Source of the DNA: Eutrigla gurnardus
Taxonomy: Eukaryota; Chordata; Actinopteri; Perciformes; Triglidae
NCBI GenBank assembly: GCA_963514095.1
Contig: OY741283.1
Span: 5,626,406 to 5,690,405, forward strand
DNA length: 64,000 bases
Direction: 5' to 3'
Part shown: in pieces, positions 14,122 to 26,100 of the stretch
Layout: each line of letters begins with the position of its first letter
How positions within the stretch are numbered: position 1 is the stretch's first letter
Notes under the pieces: generated by a model
The model's input: only the letters and a program-made list of their open reading frames with translations
The model's database searches: none
Told to the model about the DNA's origin: nothing
Translations under genes and position numbers: made by a program

Positions 14122-17100
14122 TCAGTAGAATACCACACTAGACTTTCCTCCGGGGGGGTTGAGGACCCTGTTGTGGGAGCGAGGCTTTGGTCCCAGGTGA
14201 GGCTCGTGGTTCTTCATCTCATCAGTAAGAACTGTCTCAGCAGGAGGTGAGGAAGAGGAAGAAAGGGGCTCTGGCTCAGGCACTGGAGGGGCTGGGACAA
14301 TAGCAGGCTCTTCCTTGGCTGGCACGGGTGCTGGGGAGGCTGGAGGTGGGACAGCTTCCTCCTTCACCTCAGGTTGTATGACCTTAGCTTCGGGTACTTG
14401 GAAAGGGGGGGAAAAAAAGGTCTTACATAAATGAAAACAAAACATGTCTTCAATGGTATTATTAGAACTGTAATGTTATTATTAAATACTCATATCTGTA
14501 AGTACTCATGTAACCATGTGTACTGAAAAAAGTGGCATCCATGGTGTCCTAAAGCCAACAGTTGGTATTGATTTGTTCGGAGAACCAATGGGTAAAATAC
14601 TCAAAATATACATTTCCTTGACCATAGAAAACAACACTTAACTACAATCTAATCCAAGTCCTACCAATGCCCTTTAAAGTATGTACTTTTAAAGTAACAG
14701 GAAGTAGGATGACTCAATATAAAACAAATCTGCCAAAATTAGCTCACATGCTTCTTTTTCTACATGTAACTCACCATTTGATGACTGAGGTTCAGGTCCC
14801 ACACTTAGATTGTCCTGCAAAAAAACACAAATAAATAAAATAATTCCCAATCTCACTCAAAACAGGCTCTCTTCTGTATGCTAATTGAATAAAGCAGCTG
14901 CTCAAATTATGTAAAACAGTGCAAGCAAGGGGAGTATTTGTCACTCTTGAAAGGATTTTAATCTCAATTTGGGACTACCTGGTTTACATAAAGGAAATTT
15001 ACAACACAAGTCAAACATTGAACACTAAATCATATGGTTTATAGTCGATGCACTGTATCAAAGATAAAATGAGCCAGAGCTAGCAAGTTATCATTACCCA
15101 CACTGTGAGGGGCTTTGACTGGGTTTGCAGCTCAGCTTAATAGTCTTTGAGGCATCAATAGCACAGTCTTTGCATGTAAAATAAAGGATAATATGGTACG
15201 GAATGGACATTTTGTGTGTGTGTTAATTAAATTGTCATTAACACCGTTGATGTGATACGATACTGTGAGAAAACTGGTTACCTGATTTTTTTAAGAAGTG
15301 GCTGCTTGTAATGTATTTAGGTCACTGCTGAGGTTGCTGCAATAGACTCCGCAGTCTGAGCTAACAATCTGATTGCACAAACACTATTGACCCATTGGGG
15401 AAGACTGATTCACTGATTGATACACTAGTGTATGCGACACAGTGGGTTTGCTCTTCAAGTCTTACAGGATAAAATGAGGATCAAATGTTGGATAAATTAG
15501 GTCACTAGTGGAATTAGGTAACTAGTGGACCTTTGGACCCTAACTGCACATGGCTGTATTTCTTTAAAAGCTCACTAGCTGCTGAGCTAGTCAGAGGTTA
15601 AGAGGAATAAAAAATAAACGAACAAACAAACCCAAAACTATGTCAAAGTGGAGTATAAAATGAAGGTGCGTGGCCTACCTTCGGCTTATTTGGGTGGCTT
15701 CGGCTTTGGGCAGGTGCACTCCCTGTGTCACCGAATATGTTGCTGGATGGTCCACCAGGAGGTTTGAGTCTCTGTTGCTGGGCTCGAGGTTCAGGATCCC
15801 CAAATATTCCGCTACTCTTCCCACCTACATAAAAGTATTACCAAGATATGCGTTAGGTTGTGCAGCAGTTACAGAGTTATAATGACCCACTGCATTTTGT
15901 TACATTATATCGTATTGGCTAGTGAACTTAACGAGATGGTCAGGGCATTTCTTATACTCTATATGGGATTAATTTAATTTATTCATGACCCATGAGCATC
16001 ACACCATGTGCTTAAGAAAAATCACAGTGTGATATAATGTATACAATTAAGAGGCAGCAGTTCACTAACACTGTCAGGGATGCTAAAGCCACAGTGACAT
16101 GCTGTCAGGGTGACTCAGCAGTCCAAATCTGGAAAGTCAGAACATTTTTCGACAGCAGACTGGAGTGAAACTGCAAACATGGGCATACTTGACTATACCA
16201 GATACTCCACAAGATCTAGAGATGGATAACATTCAGGCAAACAGTATTTTGTTGGAATTATCGCATCATAGTAACGGTTTTCACACCCCGGACACCGATA
16301 AGAGGTTTTGACAGGCCTGCCTCTGCACATCCATTAGCCCTGACCTGGAGGATTGGCTCGTCTGGGTACACTCTGGGACTCCTCTGGCGGAGCAAAAACT
16401 TTAGAGGCCATCTTATTTGGTCTTCTTGATGCTGCGGCGTCCTCTTCATAGCCACCAAACAGGTTACTGGAGCCACCTCCAGGAGGCTGCAACACCCTGC
16501 AGAAGATAAAGATTACAGTAGCACATTAATATCCCATCCAAAGTCCTACTTCAATACATTACAATACAAGTGTGACCTGGCGAAAACAAACTCACTAAAA
16601 GCATTACGTATTAAAACGGTATCAGAGAATGCGGATCCTTAATGTTTACAAATTAATCTTTGAAACATGTCATGTTCCAGTGTGACGCACGAATAAGACA
16701 AGTAAAAAACAGTAGTAAGTATCAGATAGTATGTTATAATGCAGCCACATAAAAGGTTATTTGTCACCGGTATGAATGGCGCCATATGTCCGAAAATAGA
16801 GCTCTGAAGCTATATTTTCACGCGTCATTAAAAGCCACCGCATACGTGAACTGGGCTATTCAGCGCCGGTGACTCAAGAACCGACGCTTTCAGTGAGAGC
16901 CAAAACCGAATCCGGCCCTGGAACAATGTGGCCACAACGCCGTTGGTGGCGAGTACAAAGAAGAGCAGCCTGAAGAGGCTTTCACACTTCCGCAGGCGCA
17001 GCAGACAACGCCTGGTCGGTCTGTGTTAGCTTAAAAGCTAATTCTTGACTCTCAAGTTTGCTAACGCAGAACAACACAGATCAAGCTAGCCCGAGCCGAT

Positions 17101-17398
17101 TGCCCATAAGGTTTGGCTGGATTTAAATTGCCCAAACACATCACTGAGTGCTCGCGTTGTGTTTGAAGGGAATGGCGGAAGAAGTTAGGGTTGCAAAAAA
17201 GGCGACGAAGAGCTCCTGTCACAAAGCGTTAACCTACATTGAAATACCGAGGATAGCCGGCCGAGCGACTGCCTTCACCCGAAATAAGACGTCGTCGGCC
17301 ATTACCTACGCAGAAACCGAGCTACCCGACTATGTCATTTACCTCGAACTTGGTTTTGTACCAGTATCCAACCCTTGGAACATGTTCGTCGAAGTCAT
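14122..17398 (-). CDS. jpt2: Jupiter microtubule associated homolog 2 (HN1L)
   Basis: JPT2 is a small, probably disordered protein of the Jupiter/HN1 family. The family is linked to microtubules, and JPT2 has been reported as an NAADP-binding protein in calcium signalling. Coding exons on the minus strand: 17343-17398, 16345-16496, 15679-15824, 14775-14814 and 14122-14396 (stop TGA). Phases join cleanly into 222 residues; the human protein is 190. The N-terminus is MTSTNMFQGLDTGTKPSSR. Four PPGG repeats are visible: VLQPPGGGSSNLFGG, NPPGGKSSGIFG, LKPPGGPSSNIFG and a C-terminal VLNPPGGKSSVVFY. The C-terminal segment HEPHLGPKPRSHN separates JPT2 from JPT1. The extra length is a Pro/Glu/Ala-rich stretch in exon 5 between the third and fourth repeats. 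It is tandem with mapk8ip3 on the same strand and head-to-head with cramp1. Confidence 0.95.
15496..15529. repeat. Tandem duplication of a 17-mer
   Basis: Two adjacent copies of ATTAGGTMACTAGTGGA (M is C in the first copy, A in the second) in jpt2 intron 3. Confidence 0.85.
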
Positions 17399-19753
17399 AG
17401 TGGTTTTGTTTTGAGCCTTCAAGTTCCCGAAGACAACTTCGTCAGTTTGCCAACTGGACGACCAGCAAGTTCCCCCTGTCTGCGCGTGCCCAAACTCCCA
17501 GTGAGCAACTTCAGTCCACCCAACTGTGACACGGAGGAATATAACTGGTCCACTGCCAAGCGTGTAATGCGGTGCGCTCGTTTCGTGTCACCAGGTACGC
17601 CCGCCCCTTTCGAAAATTCACAAAAATGTAATCGATCGCGTTGAAGTCTTTTTAAACAAATCCGTTATTTCGTAAAATCATTGAACCCACTGTCTTTTGT
17701 GTATCATCTATACACGCATACAAATCCGTGCACTAGCCTCGATGTATGACGCTTAGTGGCACCGGGTCTAAACAAGAGTACAAATGCTGTTGAATTAAAA
17801 GCACTTTGTAGAAGATTTATTTCTAAGCAAGCGTGTTAACCATGCTTGTCATACTTGTATTGATTCCGCTTAGGGGGGTGATAATCGGCGTACGCCAGAA
17901 CTGAATTTAAGGGCACCCTCTGTGTTCCGCCTATCGATTTGACCGTCAAAATGTCAATCATTTTGTGGGCGGAACTTATTTTATAGCGCCAACAACCTCC
18001 ACTGCAGTGACACGGTGTCGTTTTAAATAACGCTTAATCACTGAGCAAAAAACGTCAGATTATTGAAGAGTCAAACTGGCTCTTAAATTTAAAAAACATA
18101 TATCGGGGAGCATATACGACGTGACAGGAAGAGAATGGCAATTGGTCCAGCGGCGTTGTTTCCCTCACTAACGCTTGGCGGAGCCGTACGTCAATCAAAT
18201 TCTAACCGTCTTCCTCGTGCATTCCCGGCCAACCGTAGGGTTTGTTTTCGAGTTGTAGTGGGCGTGTCCAAACGCGTGTACAAGCGAACCGCAGGAACTC
18301 TCCTTCGGTAACAAGCAACAAGCTGGACGGCTGCCGTCAACTAGCAATGCTAGCCCGTGTTTCGATTAATAAAACCACCGACAGGCTTTCACTTCAGGTA
18401 ATTCCTAAACTTTGACAAGTCTTGTGCATCTAAAAAACTGGCTTTGTGTGGAATGACCGTTATGTTACAAGCAGCATTAGCAACATTGGGGCTTGTTTGA
18501 CTGCCATAGCGTTAGCTAGCCAACAAGCAGCTATGCTAGGTACCACGTTATGTATGGGGACCACCCTTGCTTGTGTTAAATACAGTTTATTGCAACCAAG
18601 TTGGCGGCAACTGTTAGTATAAATAACGTTAAATATTTCCACGGTGTACTTCTAGAGTGATGTCAACCTTCTAGTTTCTTGCCAGAACTGTGGTGAGACT
18701 AACGTTACTATAACGACCAGGCTGTTAGAACTGGAACACTGCAAGGGCAATTTGTAATTCTGTGAAATCAGTGTGATGTTGGAAGATGTTGGATTAAACT
18801 GAAATGGGTTTTTTTTGGGGCGTTGAGTGTAAGTTAAATTATAGTTACATAAATCTACTGCCAATTCGTTGAAGTTGTAAGATGCAGAAGAGCTCAAGTA
18901 TATTTGGACTAACTTCTCTGGTAGTTTATGGCTCTCACTGCTGTTATACTTTGTGGCTGATGGAATACGAGTTTTTTTGCATTTAGATGACACAAACCAT
19001 GAATTTAAAGGCTGTGTGGGGAGGTAGAAAGGGGAACGTCCCGAGTCATTTTCATTTTCATGCTCAAGCTGCTTATGTCAAGTTCATATTCCTTTGTATA
19101 TATTTCTCTTGCTGTCATCCCTTTGTGCTGCCACACTCCTGATTATTCCAAAATAAGTAGATTAATGGTTAACACACACAAAATCCCAATATTTTAAATA
19201 TTGGGATGTTTGCACATAACACTGTTTTATACATGTAATACAACCGGTCTTACTATGAATAAACCCACGTAAACCCAGGTCCTGAGTTTGACATATGACT
19301 AAGTATTTGTATGAGGCGATAGTAATGATAGTAATGCAATAGAGCACTGTGACAGAACAATACAATTGCACAACATATATTAAATAAATTGTTTTGCAGA
19401 CATAATTTCTGCAGGCGATGGTGACGTAGTGACAAGCAAAGTCCACTCGCGCACAGGTTAATAAAGCTATCTATGCTTATCAATTCCGATGAGCTCAACT
19501 GACGTATGCTACGGTAAAGTCTTCCCCGTCGCATGCAGTGAATGTCGCTATTTTTGTCAGTGTTTTTACAGCTTTATTTCTTGTTGAAAAAGAAGCATTG
19601 AGTAATGTTGTTGCCGATAGAAAACAGTTGAACTGCGCAGAGAGTTCAGCTCAGTCGAAGCAGGAGCAAGGAGAGGGCAGAAAGCGGAGAGATCGGTCTC
19701 GGTTTTATTATGCTCACTTTGATCAGTATTTGCCAATATAACCGGTCGGACTG
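17399..19753. promoter_or_regulatory. Divergent jpt2/cramp1 promoter interval
   Basis: The 2.35 kb between the two outward-facing starts is CpG-rich near both ends. It holds a GC box GGGCGG at 17967-17972, an ATTGG (inverted CCAAT) at 18141-18145 and CREB-like ACGTCA words. GCTAGC/TTAGCTAGC words cluster at 17027-17100 and 18340-18520. A possible non-coding or uORF exon ends at the donor CAG|GTAATT after 18397, and a second candidate cramp1 exon starts at 19754. Where each gene's transcription starts cannot be read from the sequence. Confidence 0.5.
19183..19207. repeat. 25-base palindrome
   Basis: Twelve-base arms (ATCCCAATATTT and its complement) around a single central T, in the jpt2/cramp1 interval. 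Confidence 0.9.
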
Positions 19754-19803
19754 ATGGTGAAGAGAAAGAAGACGTCGCCTGCTAGCGAAGACCACGAAAA
19801 TGG
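19754..19803 (+). other. Candidate upstream coding exon of cramp1
   Basis: ATG at 19754 opens MVKRKKTSPASEDHENG and runs to a GG|GTAAAA donor after 19803. Its phase (2) matches the acceptor before 20186, so splicing gives an in-frame extension of 18 residues ahead of the MTLGSREG start. It may be a real N-terminus, an alternative first exon or 5' UTR. The human protein starts at the position of the second ATG. Confidence 0.4.
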
Positions 19804-20186
19804 GTAAAAATATGTTTTAAATAAACACTTTATTTAGAGGTCGAATGCACCGACGGGGTTCGTTGTCGTTTCTGCAGGGCGCTAAACTGAAAAGCGCTCG
19901 CATTTGAATTTAGTTGAAATTCAACCTAAAATATTGGCCATTCGAGCCGATAGACACTTGGTAAACTACCGCCGCCAGTTACCAAACTGTTTTGGTTGTT
20001 GAATATAATTTATCTCAAGACGTTAAATGCATATATTTGGTGTTGTTTTGTCGGGACTGGAGAGGGGATTTGAAACAAACAGCGGCGGCCATGTTGAGAG
20101 ACAGTGAACGTCGTCTTTAGAAGTTAATTTTGAACACCGCTTTGCTCCTAATGTGACATATTTTCCTTGAATGTGTTTTTGGCAGC

Positions 20187-23100
20187 ATGACACTGGGCTC
20201 CAGGGAGGGGATCGGTGTCGATGGGAGGAGGAATCCGTCCAGAAAGCCCGAAGGTTGCGACGAGGAGGAGAGCGGAGAGCAGGCGACCGAGGAGCGCAGT
20301 ACAAAGGGAGACGACGGAGTGGAAATTCTTAATCCATCAACCACGGCTCTCAGCCCCGGTTCAGCTCCGGTTCTCCCCGCCTCTCCGCCGAACCGAGCCG
20401 GACTCAGCTCAACCCAGCAGTCCCAGACCTCGTCGGAGCCCGCCCCTCCGTGTCACGACCAGCATCATTTTCTCCGATCGAGCGTTCGACCTCCGAGCAA
20501 ACGGATCCGGAAGGATTCGGTCGGCTCGACCATCAATGGACACGGCGGGGCGAAATCGAAAGGTACTGGACGTTAACGAGCTCCGAGAAAAGTGTGGATA
20601 GGTGGGATTAGCAGGGGGGTCTGCCCTCAGATGTCACCGTGTTTACAGTTTGTTCACCGGCGATGTGGCTAAAGTGATGCTGGTAGTTGTTGTGCTGCCC
20701 CCCGGGCCACTGGCTGGCTTGTACTGGGGCTATACATTTAAGGCTGCTCCAACCCAAGTTACAATAGCTGTCAAATCTGTGAACCGTTTCTGTAAAAGAA
20801 AGCATGGAGTCACACAGATCTGATTTACTTTCAGTTATAATTCCTTTGAAACTTGTTGTTATTGATTTAAAAACATGACACTATCAAGTCAGCATAGAAA
20901 AAAAATACATCAGTTTGTATTTGTTTCAAATTGGAAATGATGAAAGCATCATTTTACGAAGTTGCTTACACCTTTATTACTATTTTTTTTATTTAGTCAG
21001 GAAATAGTAAAACAACAGCAATAGAATTAATTCACTTTTTGTAATTAAATAATAACATGTCAAATGTATCCATACATGTCAGCATAAGCAATAGTGATGC
21101 AAATAACATGCCATAGTGGTCGCTGACGCTGCCATTGGAGAACTGAGATAGTAATTGTAAGAGTGTCCAAACAGACAACTAAAGATAGAGGTAATTTACG
21201 GCTTTCAGGCTTTACAGACTTAAACACACCAAAACATTTGCCTTGTCAAAAGCTGATTACAAATAATGATGAACACTTCATAAAAACGCCAAAGAAAGAC
21301 GAGGCAGTGGGTTGGGTCAGGAGCATTAATGCTCAGTGTGTTTGAAACTTACAGCTACTGAGGTGGCTTCTTTTAATGTGAAAGCCGCAAAACATTTCCT
21401 TGCTCAAGGATTTTGTTTTGTTTTTTTTCTCTCTCAGATTTAGCGAGTAACTATAACCGACTAGTTTTTGCTGTATAACTATGCTGCTTTGCAATGGCAG
21501 TGTCAATTTTCTCATAAAAAACATGGACTCAGACAGAATACTGGACCAAGACATAATATTTCAAATGTAATAATGAGTCTGTGGGATCTGACAGACATGA
21601 CTAGTGGATTTCTTTAATGGTTGTTGGAAAGAGAAAGGGTCTGGTTGTTTCATCAAATTTATATTTAGTTTGCCTTGGTGTCAAACGGTTGACCAAGGAA
21701 GCCTTCTTATTTTTATATGATGCTATATTGGTGCACAGCTATTTGAAAGAGACACATCTAGCTTAGTGTCTATGACCCACACAAACATTTGTATTTGTAA
21801 ACGAACACCCACTTTTGCTCAAAATCTGAATTTGTCTTAAAATAGTGCAGTGCTGCAACAGCAACTGCCTCCCTGCTTTTGTTGTGTTGTGCTGTGCTCT
21901 GCTCTGGGGTAAACTCAGCCATTGGGGCCCATCAGGATTTGGTTTTGGACTTGTGTACTGTGGACCTGGCTGTAGGGACTGATCGCTTTTCCATCCTCCT
22001 TGCCAGAGCTGAACCACAGAAGGGGAAGCTCTGCAGGTTGTGCAGTGTAATAGCAGGGGTGTCTTTTGTCTGCATGCATTTTTACATCTCACAAAACCAC
22101 AAACTACTATTTTTCTTTCCATGGCATACGGAACTTCCAGGCGGTGAACCGAAACATTTGACATTTTTTACTCTGATGTTGAAGTTGTGAAGAAGTGTTT
22201 TTTTTTTTTCCCTGAATGTTTCATGACTGATGTATTTGGTGCCTCCTGTTTCTGTATCACAGGGGCAGAGAATGGCTCTTCCTCCCAAGGGACAGTGGGA
22301 CAGTCGGGACCTGTGGCTGGCTCCACAGGGGGAGTGTCAAAGACCTCTAAGGGCCAAGGTTCTGCTGAGAAGGAGGAGCAAGCTGGTAACCAGAAGAGGG
22401 CCCGTCGGCAGTGGGAGTCTTGGAGCACAGAGGACAAAAACAGCTTTTTTGAGGGGCTCTATGAGGTAAAGGGCAGAACCAAGTAGATTGTCATATGTCA
22501 AAACACAACTCAACTTAAATGTAAAGTGTTGCCATTGATTGTTGACATCTTATACTCATCTGTAACCACTGTGGTTTCCAGCATGGAAAGGATTTTGAGG
22601 CCATTCAGAACAACATTGCAATGAAGTACAAGAAAAGAGGCAAGCCAGCCAACATGGTAAAGAACAAGGAGCAGGTTCGCCACTTCTACTACCGGACCTG
22701 GCACAAGATCTCCAAACACATTGACTTTGCAAATGGTGAGCTGCCCTTTTATCTTTTTCACCGAAACACAGGTGGGGTCTTTCTGGGACTCAGTGAAGGT
22801 TGCAGGGTAGAACAGCATACTTTTTTTGTTTTTATACTATTAATGTACAACCTACACCACCTCATCTTGTTTCACTACTGTTATGTCTATTAGAAATGTT
22901 AGAAAAGTTACTACGGCAGTCGCTCACATGTCCGGAGGTAGAAAGGAGCTTATATTATTCACTCCATATGTCATGATTCATTTATTATCGCAGGACAATG
23001 TCTTTTCAACAATTCATCAGTGATGTTTCTACAGCATTTTGTTAGCATATGTTTTAACATGTTAAAAAACCTTGCTAGATACATTTGAGTCCCTCTGCAC

Positions 23101-26100
23101 TACAAATAGCCCTGTGTGATACTGTTGTGTTATCTTTATGTAGCATACGCATGCCTCCTGCATTGCCTTTTACAGCACCGTTGTGACTTGTGCCACCTTT
23201 TCTTTCTCAGTTTACTCCAGAGTGCTGAAGAAATCCTCTCAAGAACTGTACGGCCTCATCTGCTATGCCGAGCTCCGCAAAAAAGTCGGAGGGTGTAAGT
23301 GAAGGCTGTTGTGTTTAAATGCATGCCTTTTTTTTTTTAAAGTTGTTTTGTGTGCGAGTGTTTTTCTTCTGATAGTTTGGAACACAAGGGATGTAATTAA
23401 ACGCTTCAGCCTCCCTGTCATGGGGGACAGCTGCTCCTGTGGGACAATCTCGTAAACAGCTCTGTGTTTTGTCTTCGACAGTAATGGATGATAAGAACGT
23501 GTCAAAGCTGAACGAACTAATCCAACAAGGGTAAGTCAGTTGAAAACTTGGGGGAAATAAATGCATTGCCCACACACACTGCTTTTACATTTTTATGTTA
23601 AATAAAACAGGTTGTGTTACATACATGCACACATATGGGATTGTCAAGTACACGGTTTTTCATTTTAAGTTCGATATCACGTCACAGATAGGCTTACACC
23701 CTCAGTATCCGGTCATGGTGACATAGACCAAATACAAGAAATTTGCATTAGCAGCAGGAACTCTTATCATAAGTAGACGGCTCATATCAATGACTGACAC
23801 TAAATGGAAATATTGTATGTTACAATACTGAATGACTACTGTGTTTATAATGCTGTTTACTACAGTACTTGTACAGTTGTTCAGCTGTTCTTTATGTTTG
23901 ACCAGGGCCACCACTGTGCGCTCCAAAGGGAGGAACTTGCGAATCAAAGCACCCATGTGTCGAGCGCTGAAGAAACTTTGTGACCCAGATGGTGAGCATG
24001 TGATTCACAGACCGCACATACATACAGAGTAAACAAACACAAGTGCTGCAAATACAAACCACGGTGATGATGAGACACAGGGTTTTGTGGGGGCGGGGTT
24101 TTGGCAATAACAATGGCAGCGTGTGGGCTAGTGGTGTTTCCATGGTAACACCGTGGGAGCAAACTGAGGAGGAGGAGGAGGAGGAGAGAGATGATGGAGA
24201 TGACTAGTCTGACTGACTGACTGACATCTGCCCTTCTGTTCAAAAACAGCCATTCACCAAACTTAGAGAAAACATTTGCTTTAACCAAGGATGGGAAATA
24301 AGCATCCCACCATGCATTAAACATCATTCTCATGTGATTATTATTTTTAGTGGTGTATCAGAGTTTTGCAAAATAATCTTGGCAAACATTCAAGTCTGCA
24401 AGAGAACATACATTTAACACAGTTTTTTCATCAGCTGTATTGTAATGCTCATGTAATACTTTTGTGGCTCTTAAGGTTCAGCATTTATGACTTCATACTT
24501 TCACAAAATCCCTGTGACTGGATGCCAGCTCTTGCTCTTTAAAAACACCTACTTTTTCTTTAAGAGATCTTTGTGTTTCTCATTCAGTCTCACTGTGTCT
24601 TTGTGTCCTTGCAGGAGTAAGTGATGAGGAGGACCAGAAGCCAGTGCGTCTACCCCTAAAGGTGGCAGTGGAGCTCCAGCCACGCAGTAACCACTCCTGG
24701 GCCCGCGTTCAGAGTCTTGCCCACAACCCTCGCCTCAGGTCAGGCATGCCTCTTAACTAATGTCTTAGAGGAGTTGATTACCAACAAACACAATCACACA
24801 AGTAATTGTTTACAGGATCTATTTTCCAACAACACAGCTCAATAATGCAATGCCTTTTGGCAAAAAAAGTTTTTAGATGTTGGGATTTTGCATGAATGTA
24901 TCATCAAGCAGTTTTGTAAATGATGTACGTTTGCAACTGAAGCCCCATAAGACTATAACATGACTATAACTATAACATGAGATTAATCAGAAAAATATTG
25001 AAAAACTTGTGAAAAATGGCAGCATAAGTCCTCGGTATAATGTATAGTATAATTTTAGTTGCTGATCAACGGTCGATTTGTAAGTGAATCTGTTCTCATA
25101 TGTGTATTAGTATAGTGTGGGGCCTAAAAGTTATATATATGTCATGAGCATAAAAATGTATATGCTTTTTTTTCTCTTTTCCAACCCAGGATGGTGGTGG
25201 AGCTCCACAGGAAAGTCTCCAGTCTGATTGAGTATCTGAAACAGAAGTGGGCGTACCATGACCAGCGGATTGTATCCTTGAAAACATTATAGCGTTATGT
25301 ATGTGTATGATTTTTTTAGATCAGTATTGATTGAATTTCAGCTAGAAAAATGGTTGCACAGAGTTCGAGAGCGCAAATCTGGGATGCAAAGTCGTCAAGG
25401 GACAGTGGAGCAAGTTTTAAAATGGATTGTGTATGCGACGATACACACAAAATACAATTTTAAATCAGGTTGGTCAGTTGATCATAGCACACTACAGCAT
25501 AATTTGTTTTATAATGTTTGGCATGTGAATTGTAGCAGTGATATTGAACTTCAGTTGTAAACATTTGTGTACTGTAAATATGCCTATTTCTGTCAGTTAT
25601 GTCCGAGTCCTTGACACTTGATGCTTCAGCTTAAGAGTCTCATGGAGAGGGAGGCTCTGGAGAGCGGCCAATCCAGCACATCTTCTCCCAGCACATCCCA
25701 GCAGGACGAGCTCTTTCTTTACCCTGCTGAGAGCAGCACTTTGACCACACTGCCTGGTGTGGCACGTGTTGTTCACTCCAAGGCCTCCTGCACTGTACAC
25801 TGGCTAGAAAGTGGCAAGAACCGACTTAATGCCAAGGAATTGCCAGCTGCTCAGATTCTGGGTATACACACGGCTCCGCCACTTCGGACTGGCACTAAAT
25901 CTGGACGGGGAGGCGCCGCTGCTGCTGGTGCTTCAGTGACTGTATTGAGTGATAGTCGACGGACTGAGACTCTTAACTCTGAGCCTTCACAAGACTGTTC
26001 CGCAAAGGTAGAGGAGAAGAAACCTCCGCCTGTTTCTGTCCCTGCTTCCTCTCAGCAGACTGTGGCTCCGAGGGAAGAGGGGCCTGGGATGGGACCCTCC

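Noticed and set aside
20215..20601. Second plus-strand frame of 128 codons in cramp1 exon 1
   Set aside because: It overlaps the family-matching frame and shows no family similarity; GC-rich sequence with few stops.
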